From NCBI RefSeq assembly GCF_013032505.1, contig NZ_WQCG01000009.1, positions 1-64,000 on the forward strand: a stretch of DNA of 64,000 bases, in the 5' to 3' direction. The stretch comes from Ruegeria atlantica (GTDB taxonomy: Bacteria; Pseudomonadota; Alphaproteobacteria; Rhodobacterales; Rhodobacteraceae). Shown in pieces: positions 8,709 through 17,732 of the stretch. A program made the translations under genes and the position numbers. Below the pieces are notes generated by a model, which worked only from the letters and a program-made list of their open reading frames with translations, ran no database searches and had not been told where the DNA came from. Within the stretch, counting starts at the first letter, position 1. Each line of letters starts with the position of its first letter.

Positions 8709-9971
8709 GTGAACGTGATGCCCGCTTTATGCCGCGACTGCTATTCGATGCTGGAACAGGAAGCGCGATGCCCCACCTGCGGCAGTCCGCGGATTAAGAC
8801 CCATCCCGAACTGTTCGACCTGTCCGTCGCCCATATGGATTGCGACGCGTTTTATGCCTCGGTTGAAAAGCGGGACAATCCCGAGTTGGCCGATAAGCCG
8901 GTAATCATCGGGGGCGGCAAACGTGGTGTTGTGTCAACTGCGTGCTATGTGGCCCGTATTCGTGGGGTCCGCTCTGCGATGCCGATGTTCAAAGCCTTGC
9001 AGCTGTGCCCGGATGCCGTTGTCATAAAGCCGCGGATGTCGGTCTACGCCGAGGTGTCACGACAGATCAGGGCCATGATGGACGAAATGACCCCCGTGAT
9101 CGAACCTCTTTCACTGGACGAAGCTTTCATGGATCTGTCCGGCACGCAGCGCCTGCACGGCGCGCCGCCGGCGATCATGCTGGCGCGTCTGGTGAAACGA
9201 ATGAAAGACGAACTGGGTGTCACGGGTTCGATCGGTCTGTCGCATAACAAGTTTTTGGCCAAGGTTGCCTCGGATTTGGACAAGCCGCGCGGGTTTTCAG
9301 TGATTGGCAAAGCTGAGACCGCCGAGTTTCTGTACGACAAACCAGTGCGCCTGATTTGGGGCATCGGCCCGGCGGCACAGGAATCGCTGGATCGCGCTGG
9401 TATCCGGTCATTCTCAGACCTGTTGCGCTGGGATCAAGAGGCACTGACTGCGCGGTTCGGCGCAATGGGATATCGGCTATGGCATCTGGCGCGCGGTCAG
9501 GACAAACGGCGCGTATCTTCGCATGAGCCAATGAAATCGATCAGCAATGAGACCACGTTTTTTGAGGATACCGCCAGCCTCGACATCCTTGACGGTCACC
9601 TGTGGCGCATGTCCGAGAAAGTTGCGGATCGCGCCAAAGCCAAAGGGCTGGCTGGACGGGTTGTGACGCTGAAACTCAAGCAATCAAACCACAAGATCAT
9701 CACCAGGCGTGTCTCTTTGCGGGACGCCACACAAATCGCAGATCGAATCTACCGTACTGTGCGGGGGCTGTTCGATCAGGTCGGCGACAAAGGACCATAC
9801 CGCCTTTTGGGGTGCGGGATATCCGATCTGTGTCCCGAAGATCAGGCAGATATCTCTGGCGATCTGTTGGACCCCGGCGCGGCAAAGCGGTCACAGGCCG
9901 AACGCGCTACGGATGAAATCCGGCGCAGGTTTGGGACCGACGCGATTGTCAAAGGCCGGGCTCTGCGCTGA
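8709..9971 (+). CDS. dinB: DNA polymerase IV with N-terminal zinc ribbon
   Basis: This Y-family translesion polymerase is 420 residues from the GTG at 8709, or 417 from the ATG at 8718. There is no clear ribosome site to decide between them. The catalytic signatures are visible: AHMDCDAFYASVE (first metal Asp) and SLDEAFMDLSG (Asp-Glu pair), then a GSIGLSHNKFLAKVASDLDKP region and the little-finger domain. Before the polymerase fold there is a CxxC...CxxC element (CRDC at 8-11, CPTC at 21-24), a probable zinc ribbon absent from E. coli DinB but seen in alphaproteobacterial homologues. It ends 2 nt from the stop of the convergent amidohydrolase. No LexA box (GTTC-N7-GTTC) was seen upstream. 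Confidence 0.94.
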   Translation: MNVMPALCRDCYSMLEQEARCPTCGSPRIKTHPELFDLSVAHMDCDAFYASVEKRDNPELADKPVIIGGGKRGVVSTACYVARIRGVRSAMPMFKALQLCPDAVVIKPRMSVYAEVSRQIRAMMDEMTPVIEPLSLDEAFMDLSGTQRLHGAPPAIMLARLVKRMKDELGVTGSIGLSHNKFLAKVASDLDKPRGFSVIGKAETAEFLYDKPVRLIWGIGPAAQESLDRAGIRSFSDLLRWDQEALTARFGAMGYRLWHLARGQDKRRVSSHEPMKSISNETTFFEDTASLDILDGHLWRMSEKVADRAKAKGLAGRVVTLKLKQSNHKIITRRVSLRDATQIADRIYRTVRGLFDQVGDKGPYRLLGCGISDLCPEDQADISGDLLDPGAAKRSQAERATDEIRRRFGTDAIVKGRALR

Positions 9972-9973
9972 GT

Positions 9974-10834
9974 TTACTCGGCAGCCAGACGCAGTGAATC
10001 ACGGCCAATGTCCGAAATTTCCTGAATGACTTGCCGCAATAGGTCCTGAAATGCCTTAAAATTCTCACTCGGCGCTATTTTGACCTCGTCCATATAGAGA
10101 GAGCGGTCAATTTCAATCTGGATCGCGTGTTGATTGCGTCCGGGTCGACCGTAGGTCTGCGTCACGTATGCGCCAGCGAAGGGCGCATTGCGCGCGACAA
10201 CAAGACCCGCCGAGGCAAAGGCGGATTCGATCCGGTCCACAATCCCGGCCGAGGCCGACGCGCCAAATCTGTCACCCAGCACGATCTGCGGACGCTGGGA
10301 CTTGGACGTGCTGGCCATCGAAACCGCTTCATGGGGCATCGAGTGGCAGTCAATCAGAATCGCCTGACCAAATGCGCTATGCGATTCGGCCAGCAGAGAC
10401 TTGAGGCGCGCATGATAAGGTCGCCAGCATGTGTCGATGCGCAGGCGCGCCTCGTCCATCGTCAGTTTTCCACGGTAGATTGCGCGCCCATTGGCAACGA
10501 CCCTGGGAATCACGCCCAAGCCCGAGGCGACGCGTGGGTTGTGCCCGTGACGGCGCGCGCCCTGAATTAAGGCCGGGTCCAGCTCTTCTGCACTGCGGTT
10601 AAGGTCCAGATAAGCCCGTGGCTTTGTCGCCGATATCAGGGGCGCGCCGTACTCATTCGCTGCGGAAAACAACTGATCCACGAAAGCATCTTCGGATGAC
10701 CGAATCACATTTTGGCTTAGCACCGTGCGTTTCAGCATCCCTTCTGGGTAGTTCCGGCCACTGTGCGGAGAAGAAAATACAACGCAAGACGTGCGCTTGG
10801 CGGGCATATCCAATACGTAAGCAGCGTTCTTCAT
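9974..10834 (-). CDS. N-formylglutamate amidohydrolase family protein
   Basis: This 286-residue protein has the FGase fold of zinc amidohydrolases. Visible family segments are VVFSSPHSGRNYP (metal histidine), a SSEDAFVDQLF segment, and ILIDCHSMP with a second histidine. True HutG enzymes hydrolyse N-formyl-L-glutamate in histidine degradation. No other hut gene is nearby, and many roseobacters carry several paralogues of unknown substrate, so I leave the symbol empty. An AAGGAGTCACC ribosome site precedes the ATG. It is convergent with dinB, and the tRNA-Val follows the divergent promoter region. Confidence 0.87.
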   Translation of the reverse strand: MKNAAYVLDMPAKRTSCVVFSSPHSGRNYPEGMLKRTVLSQNVIRSSEDAFVDQLFSAANEYGAPLISATKPRAYLDLNRSAEELDPALIQGARRHGHNPRVASGLGVIPRVVANGRAIYRGKLTMDEARLRIDTCWRPYHARLKSLLAESHSAFGQAILIDCHSMPHEAVSMASTSKSQRPQIVLGDRFGASASAGIVDRIESAFASAGLVVARNAPFAGAYVTQTYGRPGRNQHAIQIEIDRSLYMDEVKIAPSENFKAFQDLLRQVIQEISDIGRDSLRLAAE

Positions 10835-10983
10835 GGTGACTCCTTGTTCGCATTGAACATAGACCGGAAAATAGTTCTACCAAACCCCTTGAACCCCTTT
10901 GCGACTCCTTTTATAGACCCCGCTACCGGCGCGGGGTTCCGCGCCCCATTTCGTTATGGGGCAGGAGAACGCAAAGGTTACGT

Positions 10984-11058
10984 GGGCGGTTAGCTCAGCG
11001 GTAGAGCACTTCGTTGACATCGAAGGGGTCACAAGTTCGATCCTTGTACCGCCCACCA
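10984..11058 (+). tRNA. tRNA-Val (GAC anticodon)
   Basis: The cloverleaf can be drawn. The acceptor arm GGGCGGT pairs with ACCGCCC, the D-arm is GCTC-AGCGGTA-GAGC, the anticodon arm is CTTCG-TTGACAT-CGAAG with anticodon GAC, and the T-arm is ACAAG-TTCGATC-CTTGT. The CCA end is encoded (11056-11058). GAC reads GTC/GTT valine codons. Confidence 0.97.
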
Positions 11059-11148
11059 TCGTTTCACTGTTCCGGGTTTCCGGGGCACCCGCTAACCCAG
11101 GCGCTGGCCACGTCCTTGATGAAGGCGCCGCAGATTGGAGACAGACCC

Positions 11149-11274
11149 ATGAAGGTCAAGAACTCGCTCCGCTCGCTCAAGAACCGGCACCGTGATTGCC
11201 GTGTTGTGCGTCGCAAAGGCCGCGTCTACGTGATCAACAAGACGCAGCGCAAGTTCAAAGCTCGCCAGGGCTAA
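11149..11274 (+). CDS. rpmJ: 50S ribosomal protein L36
   Basis: This 41-residue, very basic protein matches bacterial L36 (MKVKNSLRSLKNRHRDCRVV at the start, KTQRKFKARQG at the end). It is the zinc-free alternative (C-) form common in proteobacteria, with only one cysteine instead of the CCHC set. It binds 23S rRNA in the large subunit. The ATG at 11149 follows GGAG at 11137-11140. It lies 90 nt after tRNA-Val and has its own strong terminator, so it may share the tRNA transcript or have its own promoter. Confidence 0.95.
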   Translation: MKVKNSLRSLKNRHRDCRVVRRKGRVYVINKTQRKFKARQG

Positions 11275-11298
11275 GAACTGCACATACCGTTAAAGAAA

Positions 11299-11325
11299 AA
11301 CCGCGCTTCTCAGCGCGGTTTTTTT
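11299..11325 (+). terminator. Intrinsic terminator of rpmJ
   Basis: The arms AACCGCGC (11299-11306) and GCGCGGTT (11313-11320) form an 8-bp stem with a 6-base loop and run into seven T residues. Confidence 0.92.
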
Positions 11326-11377
11326 GTTCGAACGATTGATGCAAAAAAAACGGAACGGTCAAAGGCAAACGCGTATA

Positions 11378-12031
11378 TCAGTGGGCGAACAGATGGTCGG
11401 GTTCATTATCCGGGTCCGCCACAGGATCAAGAACGAGCGCCAGCCGTGTTTCACCCGTTCCCTCGATTGGTGGCGAACGATGCAAAAGCCCGGACTTTGG
11501 ACTCTCAGGCCAGAGCGTTCCGCGCAACAGTATCGGCGCACCTGTTGGTACGGTGAAAACACGTTTCGGCTCGTTACCATCGTTCGAGACACCGTATTGC
11601 GTTCCAGTCCCTCGATAGGTGCAGACCAAACGCGACGTGACTGCGTCGATGTGAAACCTGCGGCAGGCATTTGTGGTAACCACATCCAAGCGCAGCCGAA
11701 GCCATTTTGATTCCATAAGACCAGCAAACAAGGTTGCCATCGCGGCAACATCATCCACCAATAGATCACGTTCCGGACCTTCGGGCGTACCATGCGCGTC
11801 GCTCAGCTCAACCATCGCGCTGCGCACTGTCTCGGGGCGCAGGATCATGCGCGCTTTGGGCAGGCGTGCGGGATCCAACCCGTTGATCCAGCTCTGAAAG
11901 CCGAGCAAGGGGTCGCGCCGCCAAATCGCTGCGGCGCAACCGGGGTTGTGAATGACCGACAAGTCCCCGGGCGTTTCTGCTATGCCGACACCTATTGCGG
12001 CATCTTTGACGACTTCACGCACCAAATTCAT
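11378..12031 (-). CDS. DUF1826 protein, partner of the COG0523 GTPase
   Basis: This 217-residue protein has no signal peptide or membrane segment. The family (DUF1826) is found next to COG0523 metal-chaperone GTPases in proteobacteria and its biochemical role is not known. A cluster of His and Cys residues (TTNACRRFHIDAVTSRLVCTY, about residues 120-140) could bind a metal. The open frame continues much further upstream, but the ATG at 12031 overlaps the GTPase stop as ATGA (4 nt), the expected coupled start. It may help deliver or spare zinc. That is inference from context. Confidence 0.82.
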   Translation of the reverse strand: MNLVREVVKDAAIGVGIAETPGDLSVIHNPGCAAAIWRRDPLLGFQSWINGLDPARLPKARMILRPETVRSAMVELSDAHGTPEGPERDLLVDDVAAMATLFAGLMESKWLRLRLDVVTTNACRRFHIDAVTSRLVCTYRGTGTQYGVSNDGNEPKRVFTVPTGAPILLRGTLWPESPKSGLLHRSPPIEGTGETRLALVLDPVADPDNEPDHLFAH

Positions 12032-13239
12032 GCTGCAGCCTCTGCCCGACGCCAAACCGGGAATGGGTCGGGCAGATCGGGAAGATCTTCTAGGCGTCCC
12101 GCGGCTGCTGCCGGAACCAACGCCGAATCCAGCCGGGCTTTGAGCACGGGCCAATCTATTCCGCTGCCGATGAAAACGATCTCTTGCCGCCGGTCGCCCC
12201 AGGGCTCTTGCCAATGCGCTTGCATATAGGCCCGCGCGCTTTCGTGATCTGGTCTGCGTTCTTCGGGTACTGTCGCCCACCAGGTGCCCAGTGGCTGTAC
12301 CGAGGACAGCGCACCGGCCAATGAGAATTCGGCAACCCAATCTGGGCGCGTCGCGATCCAGAAATGCCCCTTTGCACGGATGACGCCCGGCAGATCGCCA
12401 TTCAGGATCGTCAGAATCTTCTCTGGCACAAAGGGTTGTCGCGCGCGGTATACATAGCTGGTGACGCCATACTCTTCAGTTTCGGGTACATGATCCGCGA
12501 AACCATACAGTTCTTTGGCCCACATCGGATGTTCATGCGCCTTTTCGAAATCGAACAGGCCGGTATCCAGGATTTCATCGGCTGACACGTCCGAGTGGTT
12601 CGTTTCGATAATCCTTGCGTCAGCGTTCAAGCTTCGAATGATTTTCCGCGCGGCGTCTACTCTTTCTGCTCCGGCATCGGCGATCTTGTTGAGAATAACC
12701 ACGTCAGCAAATTCGATCTGATCGGTCAGCAGATGGACCAGCGTGCGTTCATCCTCTTCACCGAGCGTTTCGCCGCGATCGGCCAGAAAATCGTGGCTAG
12801 AGAAGTCTTCCAACAGGTTAACCGCATCGACCACCGTGACCAATGTGTCCAAGCGCGAGACATCCGACAGGCTTACGCCGGTCTCATCCCGGAAATCAAA
12901 CGTCGCGGCGACAGGCAATGGCTCAGAAATCCCGGTGGATTCGATTAGCAGATAGTCAAAGCGACCTTCGCCAGCCAATCGCCGAACTTCGTCCAGCAGA
13001 TCGTCGCGAAGGGTACAGCAGATGCAGCCATTTGACATCTCAACCAGCGTCTCATCCGTGCGGGACAGTTCAGTGTCGGCACGCACCAAGTCAGCGTCAA
13101 TGTTCACTTCGGACATATCGTTGACGATCACGGCAACGCGACGACCGTCCCGGTTGTTCAGAACGCGGTTCAACAATGTCGTTTTGCCTGCGCCAAGAAA
13201 TCCGGACAGAACAGTTACGGGAAGGCGGGTGTCGGTCAT
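12028..13239 (-). CDS. COG0523 (CobW/ZNG1-type) metal-chaperone GTPase
   Basis: This 403-residue G3E GTPase has Walker A GFLGAGKTTLL at residues 13-23, the metal-binding CxCC motif (Cys72, Cys74, Cys75 in NGCICCTLRDD), the ESTGISEP switch element and a NKIAD guanine-specificity motif. The C-terminal CobW_C domain (about 265-365) is present. Proteins of this group carry Zn or Co to client enzymes. The DUF1826 partner and the promoter context suggest a zinc-limitation role. It is the first gene of a two-gene operon and is divergent from an iron-binding protein gene. A metal-responsive regulator would fit the context, but the only candidate site is weak (see 13326-13337). Confidence 0.9.
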   Translation of the reverse strand: MTDTRLPVTVLSGFLGAGKTTLLNRVLNNRDGRRVAVIVNDMSEVNIDADLVRADTELSRTDETLVEMSNGCICCTLRDDLLDEVRRLAGEGRFDYLLIESTGISEPLPVAATFDFRDETGVSLSDVSRLDTLVTVVDAVNLLEDFSSHDFLADRGETLGEEDERTLVHLLTDQIEFADVVILNKIADAGAERVDAARKIIRSLNADARIIETNHSDVSADEILDTGLFDFEKAHEHPMWAKELYGFADHVPETEEYGVTSYVYRARQPFVPEKILTILNGDLPGVIRAKGHFWIATRPDWVAEFSLAGALSSVQPLGTWWATVPEERRPDHESARAYMQAHWQEPWGDRRQEIVFIGSGIDWPVLKARLDSALVPAAAAGRLEDLPDLPDPFPVWRRAEAAA

Positions 13240-13325
13240 TGGGTGTCTACCTATTTGAAGGACTCAGGCGAAAAGGCGCATCGGTTTTGGCGAAACACCT
13301 CTGATACGGCGCACAGTTTATCGTT

Positions 13326-13337
13326 ATGTTATTACAT
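13326..13337. promoter_or_regulatory. Possible metal-regulator (Zur-like) half palindrome
   Basis: The sequence ATGTTATTACAT (ATGT-N4-ACAT) lies in an AT-rich stretch about 90 bases before the GTPase start. Its ATGTTAT half resembles Zur boxes, but the symmetric centre of a full Zur site is missing, so this is only a weak candidate. Confidence 0.2.
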
Positions 13338-13511
13338 TAAGTCAAGTCGGCAATTGTAACGTATCAAGACTGCCTCGAATCTAGGAAAAGAAGGCAGCGA
13401 CCATTTGCCCAAGTAATTCCGTCGGAATTTCTTGAAACTCCCTCAGAATCGTTTAATTGACAAATTCAGTCGGATTACGACCCGCCACAACTTTTAATGT
13501 TGGGAGATATG

Positions 13512-14528
13512 ATGCTCAAATCCTCTACCTGTGTCGCCGCCGCCCTGACGGCCCTGATCGCCACTTCTGCTGCCGCCGAGGGTGAGCTGAACCTTTATTC
13601 CTCGCGCCATTATGACACCGATGAAAAACTGTACGGTGATTTCGAAGAGGCGACCGGCATCACCATCAACCGCATCGAAGGCAAGGCCGACGAGCTGATC
13701 GCACGGATGGAAGCCGAAGGTGCAAACTCGCCCGCGGATATTCTGCTGACTGTCGACACGTCGCGCCTGTCCCGGGCCAAGAATGCAGGAATTCTGCAAC
13801 CGATCGAAAGCGCTGTTCTGGAAGAGCGCATCCCGAACAACCTTCAGGACAGCGACAACGAATGGTTCGGCTTTTCGCAGCGTGGCCGCATCATCTTCTT
13901 TGACAAGGAGAACGTCGCCAACCCGCCGGCAACATATGCCGATCTTGCCAAGCCCGAATACAAAGGGCAAATCTGCATTCGGTCCTCCGCCAACACCTAT
14001 AACCAGACCCTTCTTGCGTCGATCATCACCCATGAAGGCCCTGAGGCAGCAAAGGCCTGGGCCGAAGGTATCGTGGCCAACATGGCCCGCGCACCGCAGG
14101 GCGGCGACACAGACCAGTTGCGGGGTATCGTCTCGGGTGAATGCGATATCGCGGTCTCAAACACCTATTACTTTGCCCGCGCAATCCGTAAGGACGTCAA
14201 AGGGGTGTCTGAAAACATCGACGCGATCGGTTGGGTTTTCCCGAACCAGGACAGCTATGGCGCGCATATGAACCTGTCAGGTGCCGGTGTCGCGGCCAAC
14301 GCTCCAAACAAAGAGAACGCTATTCTCTTTCTAGAGTATCTGGCAAGCGACAGCGCCCAGCAGTATTTCTCGTCCGGGAATGACGAATTCCCCGCGGTTG
14401 AAGGCGCCGCACTTGCGGACTCTGTGAAGTCGCTGGGTGAGTTCAAAGCGGATGAGGTCGTCCTGTCCGACGTCGCCGAAAACCTGCCCGAAGCACAAAA
14501 AATCTTCAACGAAGTCGGCTGGAAGTAA
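13512..14528 (+). CDS. Periplasmic Fe(III)-binding protein of an ABC transporter
   Basis: This 338-residue FbpA/AfuA-type substrate-binding protein captures ferric iron in the periplasm for import. It has a Sec signal ending at SAAAEG, the family start LNLYSSRHYDTDEKLY, and a consecutive tyrosine pair in CDIAVSNTYYFARAI that supplies iron-ligating phenolates in the family. The ATG at 13512 was chosen because GGGAG lies at 13502-13506. The cognate permease and ATPase genes are not in the window, so it acts as an orphan or with a distant transporter. It is divergent from the zinc-chaperone operon and is closed by its own terminator. Confidence 0.9.
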   Translation: MLKSSTCVAAALTALIATSAAAEGELNLYSSRHYDTDEKLYGDFEEATGITINRIEGKADELIARMEAEGANSPADILLTVDTSRLSRAKNAGILQPIESAVLEERIPNNLQDSDNEWFGFSQRGRIIFFDKENVANPPATYADLAKPEYKGQICIRSSANTYNQTLLASIITHEGPEAAKAWAEGIVANMARAPQGGDTDQLRGIVSGECDIAVSNTYYFARAIRKDVKGVSENIDAIGWVFPNQDSYGAHMNLSGAGVAANAPNKENAILFLEYLASDSAQQYFSSGNDEFPAVEGAALADSVKSLGEFKADEVVLSDVAENLPEAQKIFNEVGWK

Positions 14529-14552
14529 TCCTAGCGAAACCAGAGCAGTATG

Positions 14553-14580
14553 AAGGGCGTAGTGTTTTCTGCGCCCTTTT
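14553..14580 (+). terminator. Intrinsic terminator of the Fe(III)-binding protein gene
   Basis: The arms AAGGGCG (14553-14559) and CGCCCTT (14572-14578) pair around a 12-base loop and are followed by TTTTCAT. On the minus strand it may also serve the convergent barrel gene. Confidence 0.7.
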
Positions 14581-14595
14581 CATATGGCCCCGAGT

Positions 14596-15561
14596 TCAGA
14601 ACCGTACCCCAAACCCGACCGAAAACCCCGAAAACGAGTCCGCAACAACTCCGTTCAGCATGACGCGCGCGCCCTCGACCGCAGGTAACCCGATCTTTGT
14701 GGTATCGACCTCAATTCCGAAACCAAGTGTGGCCAGCCAACTCGTCTCCAAAACCGCCGCACTGTCGCCGTGGTAGAGCACGACACCCCCGTCCAGAACC
14801 AGCTTTGACGGGCGTCCCAGCAGCTTGACGTTTTCCAGCGGATAGCGATAGCGCGAGAATAAGGTCGTCTGGTTCGAGTTCGCGCGTGCATCTCCTGCTT
14901 GTGGTTCATTTATCGGATGGAACTCCAGAAAAGTCTGGCGCAGCCTGTATTCGGCCTCCCAACGGCCGAATTGCGCCTCGCGAAAGAGGCTCAGAGAGGC
15001 CCCGAAACCATAGGCGTTCAGGTTGCCGTCCACCGCGCCAGCCCCGTTCGAGCGGGACGGAAACAGCGGAAAATTGGAAAACACCGCGTCCGTGGTGACG
15101 TGACCAAGGGAAAGATGCGCGGTTGGTCGGAGATACCAATCTTTGTTAATCGGAATCTCCCACCCGACACCAAGGGTCGCGGCGATGCTTGACCATTTTA
15201 CATCCAACTCGGTATCAGTTCCGATCTCGGGGAAAATCACCACTGGGTTGTAGCTCTGGTAGGCAAGCTGACCTTCCAGATACAGGCCATTTTCCAACGG
15301 CTTGAACCCACCGCGCAGCTGCGTGGATCGCAAGTTTCTCGCGTCTCCGGATGCGCTTAGAAAAGATAGAGATGAAAGTGTTTCGTTCGGCGTGGCCGCG
15401 ACGCTCAGCACCGCAAGAGCGGCCCGTGCGGCGGCTTCTGATGCGTCTGGATCAAGGTTTTGCGCATTGGCTTGCGGGGCGAAACTCCAGATCAAAAACG
15501 ATGTGTACGCAACAAGTCTTTTCAATCGCAGGTTCGCCTGTCGGTTTTTTTCGACTGCCAA
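14596..15561 (-). CDS. Secreted outer-membrane beta-barrel protein (solitary autotransporter-barrel-like)
   Basis: This 321-residue protein has an N-terminal signal (basic start, hydrophobic stretch, cleavage near QANAQ). The rest is alternating beta-strand sequence rich in Gly, Tyr and Leu, and it ends in phenylalanine (VGFGVRF), the typical Bam-recognition C-terminus. There is no passenger domain. This fits the solitary outer-membrane autotransporter barrel type, but that family assignment is from pattern only. Substrate and role are unknown. The initiation codon is uncertain; the ATG at 15561 gives a rather long basic n-region. It is convergent with the iron-binding protein gene. Confidence 0.7.
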   Translation of the reverse strand: MAVEKNRQANLRLKRLVAYTSFLIWSFAPQANAQNLDPDASEAAARAALAVLSVAATPNETLSSLSFLSASGDARNLRSTQLRGGFKPLENGLYLEGQLAYQSYNPVVIFPEIGTDTELDVKWSSIAATLGVGWEIPINKDWYLRPTAHLSLGHVTTDAVFSNFPLFPSRSNGAGAVDGNLNAYGFGASLSLFREAQFGRWEAEYRLRQTFLEFHPINEPQAGDARANSNQTTLFSRYRYPLENVKLLGRPSKLVLDGGVVLYHGDSAAVLETSWLATLGFGIEVDTTKIGLPAVEGARVMLNGVVADSFSGFSVGFGVRF

Positions 15562-15766
15562 GCGCGTCTTTGTTGACGCGCTTGGCGTTTAACTGATCGT
15601 AGCCCAGTCTTTGTTTACGAAAAACCAAAACCACAATTTCTCAGTCACGAAATCTGAAGACTTGTATTTTGGAAACACTCGTTTGCGACGGCCTTTTCAG
15701 CAACCATCCGGAATGTGATTTAGTTTTTATCTCCGAAACGGGTTCAATCGCATCAGGAGGTTTGCC

Positions 15767-15982
15767 ATGAAAAACCCGGATAGCTTTGAAAAATTCTACT
15801 TTGCCAAAGTTGGCATGGGCGAAGCCTGCGGGTGTGCCGAACGGATCATTGATGTGTTCGAATTCAACCGGCGAGGCGGCGCGCAATCAAAAAACGCATT
15901 AAAGACGGAGAAACGCAAACGTCGTTCATTCCGATCTTGGGCAATGAAATACGGGCTGCTAAGCCGCAAACCCCGGACCTGA
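15767..15982 (+). CDS. Small basic protein, function unknown
   Basis: This 71-residue reading frame is preceded by an ideal ribosome site (CAGGAGGTTTGCC before the ATG), which is the main reason to accept it. The C-terminal half is strongly basic (KTEKRKRRSFR). Two cysteines lie close together (ACGCAERI). It has no signal peptide and no recognised family. It stands 145 nt before the phospholipase-D-like gene and could be the first gene of that transcript. Confidence 0.55.
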   Translation: MKNPDSFEKFYFAKVGMGEACGCAERIIDVFEFNRRGGAQSKNALKTEKRKRRSFRSWAMKYGLLSRKPRT

Positions 15983-16127
15983 GGTTTCTCTAACCACACC
16001 CTGCGCTGGCCTCCTGAGGCTTCGCTGAAACAACACAGGCTGTGTGAAACGATCCGGCAAATCCGGAAACAAACTTGCAATCGCCCCCCTGAGCGTAGTC
16101 ACCTGAGACAGAACGGGGAGGAAATCG

Positions 16128-17660
16128 ATGAAGCCATGGACTGTCGTGGTTTGTCTGTGCTGTGCGCTGGCGCTTGCTGCCTGCGCCCCTAAAACACGCA
16201 GCTACGAACGGACCGCTTCTTCGTCATTTGCCGCCCCGACGAACAGTTCCCTGTCGCGCGCGGCCAATCGGCTGGGCGATCCAAAGGACGGTCGGTCCGG
16301 GGTAAAGCTGATCAGTGATGGAGAACAAGCACTGGTTTCCAGGCTTCTGCTGGCGACTGCAGCCGAGCATACAATCGACGCGCAATATTACCTTTTGCAC
16401 AACGACCCCACGGGCCATATTTTTGCGGCCAGCCTGTTACAGGCGGCAGACAGGGGCGTGCGCGTCCGGCTGCTTTTGGATGACATGGACACGTCCAGCT
16501 ATGACGCAATGACCGCTGCGCTGGACTACCACGAGAATATCGAGATCCGCTTGTTCAATCCCTTTTGGCGGGATCAAAGCCTGCTGATTGCTGGACTGAC
16601 AGACTTCAAGCGCATCAATCGCCGGATGCATAACAAGTCCATGACCGCAGACAACACCTTCACGATTGTCGGGGGCCGCAACATCGGCGCCGAGTATTTC
16701 CTGGCCCGCGAAGATATGAACTATGCCGACCTGGACGTGTTAGCGGCAGGCCCGGTCGTAAATGAGGTTTCCCAGAGCTTCGACGCCTATTGGAACAGCG
16801 AATTCGCCGTTCCTGCCCGCGCGGTTGTTGGACAGCCGGACACGTTTGATCTGAACGATGCACGGACAAGGCTGAGTGAGCTGGTAGAAGAGGCAAAAAA
16901 GACTCAGTACGGGGCGGCGCTCAGGAAATCTGCGAAAGAGAATTTTGCCGACGGTGCGCTGAGGCTGAATTGGGTTCCCGCACGGCTATACGCAGACCCG
17001 CCCTCAAAAGCTGCTGGCGATGATACGTCAGGCCCTATTCTTGCGTCTCAGTTGCTGCCGTATTTTGAGAACGCCAACACCGAGGTAAATATCGTTTCAG
17101 CCTATTTCGTGCCGCGCAACAATGGCGTCCGTTGGATGACAGAATTGGAAAATCGCGGTGTAGACGTCAAGGTCGTGACCAACTCGCTCGGTTCAAATGA
17201 CGTGGTGCCAGTTTACGCACATTATGCCAAGAAACGCAGGGCACTGCTGCGTGGTGGGGTCGAACTTTATGAATTGCGACCAGACGCATATCAGGTTCAG
17301 CGTCGCGGAATAAATTGGGCACAATCCCGGTCCGGCCTGCATTCCAAAGCTTTTGCCATTGATGATCGGTATCTCTTTGTAGGCTCTTTCAATTGGGATC
17401 CACGTTCCGTGAATATCAATACCGAAATGGGCATTCTGATCGACTCGCCCGCGTTGGCTATTCAAACGATGGGCGCATTGGACGAAGCCCTGCCTGCCTA
17501 CACATACCAGGTGACGTTGGAACGTGCCGGCCAGCTTAAATGGAAAACGCGAGGCGCGGACGGGGAAGTTCTGGAGTACGGATCCGAACCCACAGGATCG
17601 GTCTGGGATCACATCGTCTCTGGGTTCTTCGGGATTTTGCCTATCGGTTCGCAGCTTTAA
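16128..17660 (+). CDS. Phospholipase D / cardiolipin-synthase-like lipoprotein
   Basis: This 510-residue protein has two HKD motifs: HNKSMTAD near residue 167 followed by GGRNIG, and HSKAFAIDD near residue 405 followed by GSFNWDPRS. This gives the complete active site of the PLD superfamily. The N-terminus carries a lipobox (LALAAC), so it is anchored to the membrane on the periplasmic side. The family includes ClsC-like cardiolipin synthases and uncharacterised phosphodiesterases. The large insertion-free layout resembles the PLDc lipoproteins of proteobacteria. A GGGGAGGAAATCG ribosome site decides the start. A small cupin gene follows 72 nt downstream. Confidence 0.85.
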   Translation: MKPWTVVVCLCCALALAACAPKTRSYERTASSSFAAPTNSSLSRAANRLGDPKDGRSGVKLISDGEQALVSRLLLATAAEHTIDAQYYLLHNDPTGHIFAASLLQAADRGVRVRLLLDDMDTSSYDAMTAALDYHENIEIRLFNPFWRDQSLLIAGLTDFKRINRRMHNKSMTADNTFTIVGGRNIGAEYFLAREDMNYADLDVLAAGPVVNEVSQSFDAYWNSEFAVPARAVVGQPDTFDLNDARTRLSELVEEAKKTQYGAALRKSAKENFADGALRLNWVPARLYADPPSKAAGDDTSGPILASQLLPYFENANTEVNIVSAYFVPRNNGVRWMTELENRGVDVKVVTNSLGSNDVVPVYAHYAKKRRALLRGGVELYELRPDAYQVQRRGINWAQSRSGLHSKAFAIDDRYLFVGSFNWDPRSVNINTEMGILIDSPALAIQTMGALDEALPAYTYQVTLERAGQLKWKTRGADGEVLEYGSEPTGSVWDHIVSGFFGILPIGSQL

Positions 17661-17732
17661 GATCACAGGCGGGATCAATGCGATCCATCATTCTTGATTT
17701 GACCGCACCAAATAGCGGAAAGGAATTTCACT

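Noticed and set aside
13457..13478. TTGACA box upstream of the Fe(III)-binding protein gene
   Set aside because: No acceptable -10 box lies 16-18 bases downstream.
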